Positions 1-11,960 of a stretch of DNA of 64,000 nt are shown here, one piece after another. The stretch spans positions 5,374-69,373 of the forward strand of contig MU130037.1 of assembly GCA_015039465.1 (NCBI GenBank), in the 5' to 3' direction. Positions within the stretch are counted from its first letter, which is position 1. Every line of letters starts with the position of its first letter. Below the pieces are notes generated by a model. It had not been told where the DNA came from. It worked only from the letters and a program-made list of their open reading frames with translations, and did no database searches. Origin of the DNA: Phlegmacium glaucopus. Taxonomy: Eukaryota; Basidiomycota; Agaricomycetes; Agaricales; Cortinariaceae. Both the position numbers and the translations under genes were made by a program.

Positions 1-2130
1 ATGGTAGCGATCGGTGTGTTAACCATCAGAAAAGCGACCCACCATAGGTTTGTCCGCGTTTGAATCCATTGAGTTGATGAATACATCATAAGTTTGATCA
101 ATAGATAATCACTATAATCATCTTTTGGTGATATATTTCTGTGCTACTGCATCATTGGACACGAACGTTTTTTCTCAGTTGCGTGGACTTAACTTAGGAT
201 AGACGGCTGACGGAAGCTATCATGTCCTGTCATTTCGGTATTACGCTTCGCATTCCTGAAAACAGATTATGTCCACCGGTCAGTCCAACCAGGCCCTTAT
301 ATGTCTCCAAAGTGAGTCTAAAAAGTCGGGTTTAGGTCCCGAATCAGTAAGCCTGGATTTTGTTTTCGCGAGATGGTCAAGTCTCACCGTATGGATCACA
401 GGCTGAACTACATCCTTTGGATCCAAGATATTGTTCACGCACACGATTACGTGTTCGAGAATCCTCGTCGGCGCGTATGGGGTATTGACATGTATGTCAT
501 CTCGGTCAAATAAATCCTCTCTGTAAGGAACTGATGAGAGATTTTCACAGAGGAACGGGGTCAACTGCTATATATCCTTTCCCTGGATGCAAATTGGAAC
601 CGGAATGGGAGTTTGTCGCTACTGGTATGATTTTAATCCCTTCAGTGTTGCATTAATTGAGAGATAAAATAGAACTTGACGACATATCATACGATTGTGC
701 TAGTGAAATTGCGAACACGAATAACATGCAGTCCCGGGTCCGCCTTGAGAAAGCCACCGGGGAAGGGAGTATCTTTTTTACCTTGGAAGGGAATCCTAAA
801 TCAAAGTTCGTAACATATTATTATATTCGTACCTTCAATGGCTCATCTTTTTTTTCTTTTTTTTATATATAGCTTTGAGTTCACGATGTGCAATCCACCT
901 TTTTACACTAGTCCCGAAGAGGTAGCCCAGTCAGCGAGTGAAAAAGACCTTGCACCTAATGCGGTAAGCAACTTTTTACCTTTGTGGTCTGATAGTCAAT
1001 AGTAACAGCGTTCAATTTAGGTATGTACGGGAGCTGATATCGAGATGATATTCGGCGATGGCGGGGAAGAAGGATTTGTCGGTCAAATGGTTGATGAAAG
1101 TGAACGTTTTCAAACCCGATGCAAGTATGTCTCGTCGCTTATATTTACCCTTTCCAACCCCTACCAATCCACCCATTCTTACAAGGTGGTATACCTCGAT
1201 GCTAGGGAAGATGTCATCTGTGACCACCATTATAGAAAACTTGCGTAAACGCTCTGTACGTGTTACTACTCTCAAACTTATCGTCAGTTTGACTTTTTTT
1301 CACATTTTTAAGCAGATTGTGAACTACGCAATTACAGAGTTTGTTCAAGGCCAGACGCATCGTTGGGCGGTCGGATGGTCATTCATCGATATGCATCTCC
1401 CTGATGTGAGTATTCTGTGTAGGCCTTTCCGAGGTCACTTATTTATGATTAAGCCTTTTCACAAGTCTATAGCGCGTATCCCTTCAATCGTTGCGGGTCA
1501 TCCGCTGTACCCACTCATGCCACCTCATCATACATTAACTCAGTCATTTCCGAACTGCTCAGTCCCTATGTTAGCAGACATTCTTGACCGAAAGCTTCGC
1601 CTGCTCGAAGGTGTATCCGTAACTAACAGAGATCTAGGATCCGTCAGCAACACTGATTCTTCTTCGGCTTCAAGAACCTTGTTTGTAGAAGCTGAAGGGA
1701 ATACATGGTCTCGAAGTGCGCGACGTCGTCGTCGCTTAAATTTAAAGTATCCAATTCATGAAGATTAATGCGTGAGGAAAAATTACCTATGTTTTTCTTG
1801 GAAATTTGCCATTTGTGGCCTGACATGTCCGCTTTTGGGTGTTTTGAAGGGGGGAGGAGGGTCTACGAGAGCCTAAAGAAAAAATCGACCCCGGGTATTT
1901 TAAAAAATTTTGGTGCCTCCTTGTCAGTACTGTTACCTTTTCATCACAGCAAAATCATCATAAATTTGATCGATATGATATTGATAATCACTATGATCAT
2001 CTTTTTTGGTGACATATTTCAATGATGGATCATGGAAGCTACTAGGTGCTACTAGCAGTGACAGGCTCACCTTCAAAAAACCCGGTTACCAAAGGTAACA
2101 GGTTGCATAACCATTTTCTGCCTCAAATAG
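1..2130. repeat. Segmental duplication, copy 1 (partner at 22309-24438)
   Basis: This stretch is repeated almost base for base at an offset of 22308. Every predicted peptide in it recurs unchanged; I saw only single-base indels near positions 93, 115 and 170. Identity drops after about 2130 and the left end is cut by the window edge. Bases 1-150 are the upstream flank of an A-family gene, fused at about 150 to an intron of the methyltransferase gene B. The same fusion is in the partner, so it is older than the duplication. Confidence 0.9.
203..1768 (+). pseudogene. METTL16-like RNA N6-adenosine methyltransferase, 5'-truncated (copy B1)
   Basis: Seen: successive exons joined at GT/AG borders give LTEAIM...GITLRIPENRLCPP (to about 278), RLNYILWIQDIVHAHDY, the SAM-binding loop DIGTG (exons ending 491 and starting 551), the catalytic NPPF motif (about 898-910, context FTMCNPPFY), CTGADIEMI plus GGEEGFV (about 1022-1120), WYTSMLGKM (about 1188) and ITEFVQGQT..WAVGWSF (about 1330-1386). 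The last exon ends in a basic RRRRR stretch and stops at 1768. Family knowledge: this motif order is that of METTL16 / Methyltransf_10 proteins, which methylate U6 snRNA in the nucleus. The first exon (present in copy B2 at 8756) is missing and replaced by A-family upstream sequence, so no normal start exists. The catalytic exons are otherwise open. A shortened functional protein from an internal start cannot be excluded. Confidence 0.75.
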
Positions 2131-2185
2131 AGACGATGATGTTGGCATTCAACAAAGTGATGATATCGAGATAGTAGATAGATGA
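1950..2185 (+). pseudogene. Stub of membrane protein gene A (5' flank joined to last codons)
   Basis: The usual A upstream flank (ATCGATATGATATTGATAATCAC, GGTTACC...GGTAAC palindrome near 2083-2102) runs directly into the last ~18 codons of A, which end in DIEIVDR and TGA at 2183-2185. The six-exon body of the gene is deleted. The same internally deleted stub follows the methyltransferase copies B2 and B3, so the deletion predates amplification of the module. Confidence 0.75.
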
Positions 2186-2249
2186 TCACATAGAGTTCAG
2201 AGGCAGGATGCACTAGACTTGTAGATATGTCACGTATGCATAAACTGTG

Positions 2250-3130
2250 GTCGTGGTCGAAAACATCCATAACAAGCGCTGGGCACCTTATTTCACCTTA
2301 CACTGCATTTCGTCTTTGCCTGCTACGGCAGCAATTGGATCGGACCTCTTTCGTCGAATCCACAGGTTCATCAAGTACAGCATCGAGTCCACGAACCAAA
2401 CCTTCTTGGAACCAAAATGAGAAAATAAACAAAAGAATGAGATGAAGTTTCCATCATCGGGATGTATGTGTCTGTCAATGGCATCATGATAGTTAAGCAG
2501 TAACAATAATGACTTGAGCCGCAGTTTCTGATGGGAGACAGAGTTGGGCGGATTCTGTCTGAAATGAATGGCATTGGTACAGATCGAATTTGGACAGGCG
2601 ACGCGAGCACATACCAAAGATGCCAGTGGAAAGAAGGTGCCGAAGACGATGTAACTTGACGATCTATTAAGAGAGCAACAGTAGTAGCTACGATGAAAGA
2701 CAGAAATGAGAGAATCAACATATGCGTGATAAATCAAAGTATTAATATTATAAAAAGGATTTCGAGCATACAATGCCATAAGCCTCTGACATGAGAGGTG
2801 CATTTACGAGGTCTACGGTATGTTTGAGCATGTACATGAAATCGGTGCACCGCTCTCTATTCAGTTGTTTGAGTGGGCCATTGCGTTCAGCCCGGCAGAT
2901 CCGAGTTGTGTCAGATCAAGCAGTGTCGAACAGATATAATACTTACGATACTATTAACGTATCTGCTGCATAACTCCATGACTTTTATTTTAAAGCTGAT
3001 CCAGGTGGAATGAGAAATGGCAGACTCGGACAGACCCTCGTTCACCTCGGCACGTCCGCTGAGTTTGAAATAAAATTAGTGCAAAATCCGAGTTCCGAGG
3101 AGCCCGACCGCAGGAATACGTTCGATCTCG
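2250..3130. repeat. Conserved module block C, copy 1 (function unknown)
   Basis: This block recurs at 11015-11960, 17330-17720 (internally deleted) and 24550-25820. It carries an open minus-strand frame of about 170 codons (2288-2803) rich in hydrophobic residues, plus possible GT...AG introns in the same strand (for example from 2623 down to about 2567). I do not recognise a protein in it. It may be the remnant of a fourth gene of the ancestral module or only non-coding 3' sequence of A. Confidence 0.5.
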
Positions 3131-3134
3131 ATGC

Positions 3135-3739
3135 TGACAACGGTTAGACCAACCCCTTCACCGCACACCTACAAGATGATGGTGCACTACATATATTCAG
3201 AAACATTGAACACAAAAGGTCAAGTTAAATACACATACAATAACTTACTGCGCGTCTTCAAATACTCACTTCATTGTCTTCAGCATCTTCTCTCTCTTAT
3301 TTTTACACTCCCTTATGATATACTGAGTCGTAAGACGCCTTCAACAGATCTTATAGTGGAGGGAAACAAGATGGGAGCGTTGATCGGTGTGTTAACCATC
3401 AGAAAAGCGACCTACCATGGGTTTGTCCGCGTTTGAATCCATCGAATAGAGGTAAGTTGATGAATACATCATAAGTTTGATCGATAGATAATCACTATAA
3501 TCATATTTTTGGTGATATATTTCAATGATGGAAGCTACCAGTAGTGAGGCCAGGCTTACCTTAAAAAAAACTCGGTTACCCAAGGTAACAGGTTCCATAG
3601 CCCTCAAACTAACATATTCCTACCTGACCGAAAATCTGATTCTGATTATGACAGCAACAGTTTGTTGAGATCATCACGAACTTCAAGCTTTACCATAGTG
3701 ACTTTATTTGATATAGATGCTAGACTCTTATATAAAGCA
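3135..3739 (+). promoter_or_regulatory. Upstream region of A1, conserved in all A copies
   Basis: About 600 bases precede each A gene and are far better conserved than random spacer: a pyrimidine-rich CTTCAGCATCTTCTCTCTC tract, GATCGGTGTGTTAACCATCAG, a possible 5' splice site GAATAGAGGTAAGT and, about 170 bases before the ATG, a palindrome GGTTACC-caa-GGTAAC. No clear TATA box could be assigned. That it drives transcription is inferred from position only. Confidence 0.45.
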
Positions 3740-5052
3740 ATGGTCAGAGATGAAATAGGTCATTACAACACACACGAAGTCATGAGGCTAAGTATTGCAG
3801 ACTTTGTTGTCATTGGAGTATTTATCGAATGCTTCCTCTACGGTAAGACATTTTTTGTACATATTGCACGGCCCTTGCTAAAGACGTATACTATTAATCT
3901 GTCCCAGGACTTTATTCCGGCATATTTGCCATATATTTACAAGGAACATTGAAAAGAAGCACCGACAAGAGGAACAATATCATTTTCTACGCTCTCTGTG
4001 CTCTCTACGTTCTATCTGTTGTTACCGTCGTGGTTGATATAGCACGTTTCACATATAATCATGTTAGTAACAGTTCTATCAGTAACGATAACCATCTTTT
4101 TTTACGCTTTCAGTTGTACAGATTATCGGGGATCTGACAACAACATTCCAACTCGGTTTTCTTCAAACCATGGTGGTTGGTTTCTGTGATTTCATTGCTC
4201 AATCCATCCTGGTATGTATACACTGCTAGGCCTATCATTTATTTTACTGATGCAAATCTTAAAGATATACCGTTGCTGGATTGTGTGGGGTTGCAATATC
4301 CGTGTTGTGATCCTTCCTTCAATCTTAGCAGTTGCATACTTAGGTCAGTCAACCTATCTTATTTGACTGGCAAATTTCAAATCATTTCCTCTAGTTATCT
4401 GGATAGTATCTAGCAGCTTCCGGTCCATCCTCTCAGGCCAAGTTGTAGTACCTGACTGGACGCATGGGTTGACCCTGGCAGCTCTCGCCGTTTCCATGAC
4501 CGTGAATGCTCTGGTGACGTTCTTAATTGTGTTCAAGATCTTCAGGGTGTACTGTGAAATCGGGTCTACCTCAGACGACCAAAGTTTGGGCGCGACTGCC
4601 GGGAGCAAATTTCGGGCTGTCATATTCATAATAATTGAATCTGGCATGATATTGTTTTCAATCCAATTGGCTCGGGTCCTGGGTACCATTTTTGTAGTGA
4701 CGGATGCTGGCGATAGAATTCTTAAGATCATCATTTTTATCCACCAAATGTTGAACGTGATTACCACATCAATCCCTGCTACTTCTTATTTCACTGATAA
4801 CATGGGTCTGTCTAGGGTATAACACCTACAATCATCCTGGTGCGTGTCTACATGGGATTGTCCTTCCACGATAAGGAATCCATGAGAGAATCTACCATTG
4901 AGAGTTTGCGCTTTGCGGCCGACAATCCAAATTCAATATCGGAAACGGAAGATCATGATGCTGGTATTGTCCGAAATGATGCCGGTATTGTCAATGGAGA
5001 CGATAACATTGGCGTTCGACAAGGTGACGATATCGAGATGGTAGATAGATGA
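3740..5052 (+). CDS. Seven-helix membrane protein, family A, copy 1 (intact)
   Basis: Six exons read in one frame: 3740-3842, 3908-4081, 4114-4211, 4265-4343, 4395-4756 and 4816-5052, giving 350 aa. It starts MVRDEIGHYN and ends DIEMVDR. Hydrophobic segments in order: residues about 20-45 (FLYGLYSGIFAIYL), 60-80 (YALCALYVLSVVTVVVDIA), 105-130 (CDFIAQSIL..CWIVW), 135-150 (VVILPSILAVAYL), 185-210 (SMTVNALVTFLIVFKIF), 235-260 (IIIESGMILFSIQLARVL) and 272-300 (HQMLNGITPTIILVRV). The tail is acidic and hydrophilic. It resembles a large uncharacterised Agaricomycete membrane-protein family with the C-terminal signature VRVSMGLSFHD; its function is not known to me. All splice borders are canonical GT...AG. 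It faces the kelch gene K1 tail to tail. Confidence 0.85.
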
Positions 5053-5625
5053 TCACATAGAGCCCGGAGGCAGCATTCAAGGCAGCATGCACTAGACTTG
5101 TAGATATGGCGCATGTACATAAACTGGCCTTGGTCGAAAACTTCCATAACGAGCGCTCGGCACCTTATTTCACCTTATACCGTAGCCTATTTCTTATTTC
5201 TCCCCCCTCGATTATCTATTTTTTGCACCTAGCAGGATAGCCATCGAGCTTGGTATATTCACATTTCGTCTTCGAATACTCACTGTATTGTATTCAGCCA
5301 TCTTCTCTTCCATCCCTTTGATAATTTACCCAGCTATAAAAGGCCTTCAAACGATGTTGTTAGAGCGTTGGGAAAGATCGGTCCAAATATTGGTGGGGTC
5401 GAGATGGCAGTGTTGATCGTGTGGTTAATCATCAAAGAAACAACATAGCATATAAGACGTTCCCTTGCCCAATCGAGGAGGGGATGGGTCAAACAAACCA
5501 ACCCAAAACCAACCCTTTTTTTTCCATTTTTTTCATTGACACTTTTCAAATCAACCAGATACGCATCGACGCACGCACGCAACTCGTGTATAGCTTTGAA
5601 CTAAAGTCGTAGCCTAATGGTGGTT
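5053..5625. other. Intergenic region between convergent A1 and K1
   Basis: About 570 bases of shared 3' flank. The same sequence lies between A and K in every module (for example 19594-20231 and 27648-28272). It contains GCAGCATGCACTAGACTTG just after the A stop and a T-rich run near 5516. No open frame here looks like a gene. Confidence 0.5.
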
Positions 5626-8600
5626 CTAGCGTCTATTACGACTAAACCCAACAACTCCTCCAGCAGACAGTGGTAAACCTCCTCCTCCCGCAGCACCTCG
5701 TCTCATCTCCTCTTCATCCAACCCCGCCTCTTCCAAAATCTTCTCAACCTCTGCTAAAATCGGTTTATATGCAGCTTTAAAAGGCAGCATTAAAAATACT
5801 CGCAACGAACAAAAATAATAAGCTAAAAACAACGTACTATATCGTTCTTCAGCAAGTGTAAATCCATCTCTACGTAGTTGTTTCCCTTGATTATCGCTAT
5901 TGCCATGGGCCTTTTGAGTCCAGTATTCACCTGGGAAGCGTGGGTTAGGTCAGAAGAATACAGAAGAGGCAGAGAGAGACTACTAACGTGAACGAGCGTA
6001 GAACATGGCTAACGTTTCTCCAGGTAACGGAGTACTTTGGATATCTTCCAGTGAACGTGTGGTATCTTTCGATACACCCATGAAAGCTGTTGCTTGAGAG
6101 CGAAGTTCATCCTGAAGAGAGAAAGTAGTTAAAAAACACTTGGGAGAGAGTGCGTTGATAGGCAGAGAATGAATTTTTACCTGAGATAACTTGGTGGGCT
6201 CCTCGTCAATAAGTTTGATTCTTGTTGATTGATCCTCCTCCATACTCTCGGCTGTGTTCTCCGGAACTTCCTCCTCGTCAGCCTCGTCATGCTCAACGTC
6301 AGCATCATCTCCATCTCTCTCTACCATTCATCATCGCTATCATCGTCCTCGTCCTCGTCGCTGCTACTTTCTACATCACCATCCGGGATAACGACATCAC
6401 TCTCCTTCAAACAAAGATACTTGTCCATTTTATCCAGTTGAAGTGAGTAAAAATCGTCCAGAGTATATTCGCGTGATCCAGGTTCATAGATTCCTCCATA
6501 TCTATGAAATAAAAAGGTTAAACTCCCGGATTTTCAGATGACAGGAGAGGAGGCCTCCCTTACACGTAGAGTGTGTTTCGGAGAACTGCTAACATGGCGT
6601 TATATCTTGGCAGAGGAATTGTGAGCGATGGATCAGTAGGATCAGGTCCGTCGAGTGTCGCTGTCTTAGGAGTCTCGGGGGCAGCACCAGGTGGCTGAAC
6701 CTGTGATGTTAGGGTTTTGACAACTATACCATGGCAAAAGGGCATTACCTCGTCTTCGGCTTCATCGTCCTCCTCTCCACCGCTATTCTGCTCCTTCCAC
6801 TTCGCATCTTTATCCTTCTGTTTTGTCTTTAGGCCTTTAGACTTGGCACCACCCTTTGCTTTTGGTTTTTTCAATGTCATGCTGCTCCATTTCCCCTTCC
6901 CAGTGAGCTGATATCCGTACCTTGAAAAAAAAAAGACAGAGAAACTCATCAGCCCCCAAAAAAATCGTGTATAAGAAAAAGGAAAAAGAGAATAAAGGAA
7001 TAAAAGCAACTTACAAATCATTCCAGAAAACACTTTCCAATGTCTCTTCGTTAGTATCTTCATCCGTAACACCTCCAAAAAGGATGCCCATTCCTTTTCC
7101 TGCCCATAGAGTCATCGTACAGCCACTACGAAGAGAAGGCGCGTATGCATCGGATGCGCGTTTACGTCGTTCCCATTTGATCGTTAGTTGGGTTTGAGGT
7201 TGCTTGTTAGGCGCTTTCGATGTAGTTTTTGGGGTGCACTAACTGGTTTCGAGGCAGGACGTGGATCTGCAGTAGAGGGTAATGCGATTCTTAGGGAGAC
7301 ATTGGTTAGTATAACGATGGAAGGGGAAGATATGGAAAGAAGTGCATTACTTCAGTAACCAGGTATCATCGAGCATTACGCCAACTGGACGTTTCCCTTT
7401 TGCGTATTCCTTGCAATATCCACCTAGGGCCTTGGTTTTAAGTACGCAAGTCAAAACCTGTATGGTTGGGAGGGGGCAGACCGTGTAAGATGATACCGTC
7501 GGCGCAAGGCAGAAAAGAGAAACTACTACGTGGTCTGTGTTGTTCTCTTACTGAGAAGGCGATGTTCTTCTCTGGAACTTACGTGGTAAAAACTCATGAT
7601 GGTTTAGCATCCATTCCTCTAAATTCGACTTGATTCCATTTGTACTCTTGCGTGTCGAATAGCCACAAGTCGTTTAGATAGGGAGCTAGCGGTTAGGTGT
7701 CAGACAACTTCATTTGAAGTCACACAATTGACGCGTACTTGTCACTCCAGGATCATAGAATCCTCCAAATAGTACCAGGTAGTGTTTCCAAAAAGCCATT
7801 TTATAATCATATGTATATAAACGTGGTGAACCAGAGATGGGAAGTGACTTAACGCACTAACCGATGTCCAGATCGAGCACTAGGTCTTATCTTTGTATCG
7901 ATACGGTCCCAAGAGTGAGTAGTGATATCGAAGCCCCAGAAGTCACGATAATGATGGAAGGTATTCTGATGCAAAGACGAGAATTATCCACCTAATGTTT
8001 TGAAATCAGGGACCCTCCAGCCGATTATGCGTCGAAAAAGCACTACGTACCGAAAAGAAAGATCTTTCCACCTCCAGCTAGCCAAACAGCTACAGCATGT
8101 GCGGATCTAGGACCTGGACAAGTTGTAGAAACGAAGTTACGCCATTCGTCCTTCTCTGGTGTATACCTAAATACATCGTTGTAGAAATACTGGATTCAAA
8201 AACAAAAATATTTTAGTGAGTTGTGTAGGAATCAAATCTTTCAGAACGTACCGCTCGGCCATCCTCGCTAAAGAATTCTCCTCCAATGCACCATAAATGA
8301 CCTCCATCTGGACAAGCCGTCAAAGTAGCGTTGGCTCGTCGACTAGGAGGTCCTTCCACGAGCTCCTCAGTAACCGTATGAGCTTCTTCCCATTCTTTCC
8401 GCATCTACTGACCACAATCGCATTATTATCCTTGTGAGATTTATAAAGTCGATACATCGTTACCTTTTCCAAGATACCTTCAAGATCATCGTCATCTGTA
8501 TCCGAATCGTTGCCCTCTTTCTTGGTAGACTTCTTCCCACTAGTAGAGGACCCCTTTAGAGTTGATTTGGATTTGAGGGCGATCTTAGTTTCCTTTCGTT

Positions 8601-8660
8601 CAGTTTTTTGCGTTGCTTTAGCTTTCTTTGCTGCTTTGAGCCAGCTGCTGATGAGCTTGC
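5626..8660 (-). pseudogene. Kelch-repeat protein, KLHDC4/Kel3-like (copy K1, most complete, decayed)
   Basis: Read on the minus strand, exons give a lysine-rich start (AAKKAKATQ..., about 8650-8460), WEEAHTVTEE...SRRANATL and HLWCIGGEFF (8404-8252), YFYNDVFRYTPEKDEW...CPGPRSAHA (about 8189-8060), FHHYRDFW..SWDRIDTK..SARSGHR, VLFGGFYDPG, YLNDLW-type text, FSFLPCADG (about 7530), SGCRMTLW, GYQLTGKGKW, RYNAMLAVLRNTLYV, then an acidic stretch and the C-terminal YARSR...YKPILAEVEKILEEAGLDEEEMRRG (stop 5626-5628). Such proteins carry N-terminal kelch repeats and a DUF4110-like tail. In-frame stops replace the Glu of the GGE kelch motif (TAA at 7984-7986) and interrupt the acidic stretch near 6322. 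The start codon could not be placed. It lies head to head with B2. Confidence 0.75.
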
Positions 8661-8755
8661 CTGTTCCTTGCCTATGATCTAACCGTGTTTCATAAATACG
8701 TAAAAACACTTTATTTTTATGTACATTACTTACATAATAACTGATCTCTCTTCTT
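8661..8755. promoter_or_regulatory. Putative divergent promoter between K1 and B2
   Basis: Only about 95 AT-rich bases separate the first recognisable K1 codons (minus strand) from the B2 ATG (plus strand), so both must have been read from this gap. Other modules have lost it by truncation. No specific sites identified. Confidence 0.4.
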
Positions 8756-10555
8756 ATGCATTCTCGCAATCCTTATTCCAATGCACCAGATTTCTCAACT
8801 CTAGCGGCTGAATATCAACCTCTGAAGGAATTGTATGGAACATACATATGTACACATAAAATCTTCACTTCTTACTTCTGCTATAGCTTGATTCTTGATA
8901 CTTCATCTCGACATCGGACAACGCTAGATTTTCGAAATGAAGCAGCCCAGAGGTATGTGTGCTACATCATTGGATACGAAATTTTTTCTCAGTTGAGTGG
9001 ACTTTACTTAGGACAGACGGTTGACGGAAGCTATCATGTTCTGTCATTTCGGTATTACACTTCGCATTCCTGAAAACAGATTATGTCCACTGGTCAGTCC
9101 AACCAGGCTTGTATGCCTCCAAAGTGATTGTAACGGTCAGATTTAGATCCCAAATCGGTAGCCTGGATTTTGTTTTCGCGAGATGGTCAAGTCTCACCGT
9201 ATGGATCACAGGCTGAACTACATACTTTGGATCCAAGATATTGTTCATGCACACGATTACGTGCTCGGGAATCCTCGTTGGCGCGTACGGGGTATTGACA
9301 TGTATGTCATCTCGGTCAAATAAAATCCTCTCTGTAAGGAACTGATGACAGATTTTCACAGAGGAACGGGGTCAACTGCTATATATCCTTTCCTTGGATG
9401 CAAATTGGAATCGGAGTGGGAGTTTGTCGCTACTGGTATGATTTTATTCCCTTCGGTGCTGCATTAATCATGAGATAAAATAGAACTTGACGATATATCG
9501 TACGATTGTGCTAATGAAAACGTGAGCAGGAATAACATGCAGTCCCGCATCCGCCTTGAGAAAGCCACTCGAGAAGGGAGTATCTTTTTTACTTTGGAAA
9601 GGAATCCTAAATTAAAGTTCGTAAAAATATTATATTCGTACCTTCAATAGCTCACCTTTTTTTTCTTTTGTATAGTCCTGAGTTCACGATGCGTAGTCCA
9701 CCTTTTTACACTAGTTCCGAAGAAGTAGCCCGTTAGCAAGTGAAAAGGACTTGCGCCTAATGCGGTAAGCAACTTTTCACCTTTGTGGTCTGATAGTCAA
9801 TAGTAATAGCATTCATTCTAGGTATGTACGGGAGTTGATATCGAGATGATCTTCGCTGATGGTGGGGAAGAAGGATTTGTGGGTCAAATGGTCGAGGAAA
9901 GTGAACGTTTTCACACTCAATGCAAGTATGTCGTCGTGTATATTTACCCTTTCCAACCCCCACCAATTAACCGTTCTTACAAGATGGTATACCTCAATGC
10001 TAGGGAAGATGTCATCTGTAACTACCATGGTAGAAAATTTGCGTAAATGCTCTGTACGTGTTAAACTTATCGTCACTTTGACCTTTTTTTAAACATTTTA
10101 AGCAGATTGTGAACTATGCGATCACAGAGCTCGTTCAAGGCCAGACGCGTCGTTGGGCGGTCGGATGGTCATTCATCGATATGCATCTCCCTGATGTGAG
10201 TATTCTGTGTAGGCCTTTCGTCAGTTATTTAATAAATGAGCCTTGTCAAAAGTCTATAGCGCGTCTCCCTTCAATCGTTGCGGGCCATCCGCCGTATCAA
10301 CTCATGCCACCTCGTAATACACTAACTCAGTCATTTCCGAACTGCTCAGTCCCTATGTTAGCAGACGTTCTTGACCGGAATCTTCCCCTGCTCGAAGGTG
10401 TATCTGCAACTAACAGAGATCCAGGATCGGTCAGTAACGCTGTTTCTTCTTCAGCTTCAAGAACCTTGTTCGTGGAAGCTGAAGGGAATAAATGGCCTCG
10501 AAGTGCGCGATGTCGTCGTCGCTTAAATTTAAAGTGTTCAATTCATGAAGATTAA
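8756..10555 (+). pseudogene. METTL16-like methyltransferase (copy B2, with first exon but broken)
   Basis: This is the only copy with the normal N-terminus: MHSRNPYSNAPDFSTLAAEY from 8756, an intron starting about 8833, RTTLDFRNEAAQR, LTEAIMFCHFGITLRIPENR, RLNYILWIQDIVHAHDY, the DIGTG SAM loop and a conserved C-terminal part to 10555. The catalytic motif is changed from NPPF to SPPF (context FTMRSPPFY near 9690) and is followed within about ten codons by a TAG, with a lost base shifting the frame before the next exon. The conserved Asn of the motif contacts the target adenine in this family, so the protein would be inactive even without the stop. It shares a divergent gap with K1. Confidence 0.75.
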
Positions 10556-10724
10556 TGCGTGAAGAAAAATTACCTATGTTTTTCTTGGAAATTTGCCATT
10601 TGTGGCCTGACATATCCGCAATTTTGGGTGTTTTGAAGGGAGGAGGGTCCACGAGAGCCGGAATACCCCGGGTATTTTTAAAATTTTTGGTGCCCCCTTG
10701 TCAGTACTGTTACCTTTTCGTTAC

Positions 10725-10952
10725 AGGAAAATCATCATCAATTTGATCGATATGATATTGATAATCCCAATGATCATCTTTTTTGGTGACAGATTTCAAT
10801 GATGGACCATGGAAGCTACTAGCAGTGACAGGCTCACCTTTAAAAAACCCGGTAACCCAAGGTAACAGGTTGCATAACCATTTTCTGCCTCAAATAGAGA
10901 CGATGATATTGGCATTCAACAAAGTGATGATATCGAGATAGTAGATAGATGA
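10725..10952 (+). pseudogene. Stub of gene A after B2
   Basis: Same internally deleted form as at 1950-2185: A upstream flank with the GGTAACCC/GGTAAC palindrome (about 10850) joined to the last codons, with TGA at 10950-10952. Confidence 0.7.
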
Positions 10953-11014
10953 TCACATAGAGTCCAGAGGCAGGATGCACTAGACTTGTAGATATGTCAC
11001 ATATGCATAAACTG

Positions 11015-11960
11015 TGGTCGTGGTCGAAAACATCCATAACGAGCGCTGGGCACCTTATTTCACCTTACACTGAATTTCGTCTTTGCCTGCTATGTCAACA
11101 ATTGGATCGGACCTCTTTCGTCGAATCCAAAGGTTCATCAAGTACGGCATCAAGTCCACAAATCAAACCTTCTTGAAACCAAAATGAGAAAATAAACAAA
11201 AGAATGAGATGAAGTTTCCGTCATCGGCATGTATGTGTCTGTCACTGACATCTTGATAGTTAATCACTTGAGCCACAGTCCCCGATAAGAGACAAAGTTG
11301 CGCGGATTCTGTCTGAAATGAATGGCATTGGTACAGATCGAATTTGGACAGGCGACGCGAGCACATACCAAAGATGCCAGTGGAAAGAAGGTGCTGAAGA
11401 CGATGTAACTTGACGATCTATTAAGAGAGCAACAGTAGTAGCTACGATGAAAGACTGAAATGAGAGAATCAACATATGCGTGGTAAGTCAAAGTATTAAT
11501 ATTATAAAAAAGATTTCGAGCATACAATGCCATAAGCCTCTGACATGAGGGGTGCATTTACGAGGTCTACGGTATGTTTGAGCATGTACATGAAATCGGT
11601 GCACCGCTCTCGATTCAGTGGTTTGAGTGGGCCATTGCGTTAAGCACTGTCAGATCAAGTGTCGAACAGATATAAGACTTACGATACTATTAACTTATCT
11701 GCTGCATATCTCTTGTAACGCCATGACTTTTATTTTTAAGCTGATCCAGGGAGATGCAGGTTGAGGGCGGACGGGTGTTCCTCCAGTCGACTGGAAGCTT
11801 TCTAACTGGGTTCCTGGCGCTCTGTGGCTGACGCCTGTTAGTTTCGGGGGGATGGGAAGGTTCAACTCGGCACTTCCGCTGGGTTTGAAATAAAAGTAGT
11901 GCAAAGTCCGAGTTCCGAGGACTACCGACCGCCGATCTCGATACTGACAACTCGGAATCA
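11015..11960. repeat. Block C, copy 2
   Basis: Matches 2250-3130 over most of its length, with small deletions (for example near 11270) and about 100 GC-rich bases of unique sequence at about 11750-11860 not present in the other copies. Minus-strand frames (11264-11557) remain partly open. Function unknown. Confidence 0.5.

Noticed and set aside
280..564. 94-codon minus-strand open frame, repeated at 22588-22872 and 9081-9359
   Set aside because: It is antisense to exons and introns of the METTL16-like gene; the plus strand gives the conserved motifs (LNYILWIQDIV, DIGTG) and proper splice sites.
1058..1768. 236-codon plus-strand frame
   Set aside because: It reads through at least three introns of the methyltransferase gene. 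Only parts of it (WYTSMLGKM, FVQGQT) are real exons.
4354..4767. Long minus-strand frame recurring opposite every A gene (for example 18916-19329, 62763-63185)
   Set aside because: Antisense shadow of A exon 5; the sense strand explains it with helices and splice sites.
6222..6446. Plus-strand Pro/Ser/Leu-rich frames opposite the kelch gene (also 20822-21316, 28858-29082)
   Set aside because: Antisense of the Asp/Glu-rich acidic stretch of K, which forces such composition.
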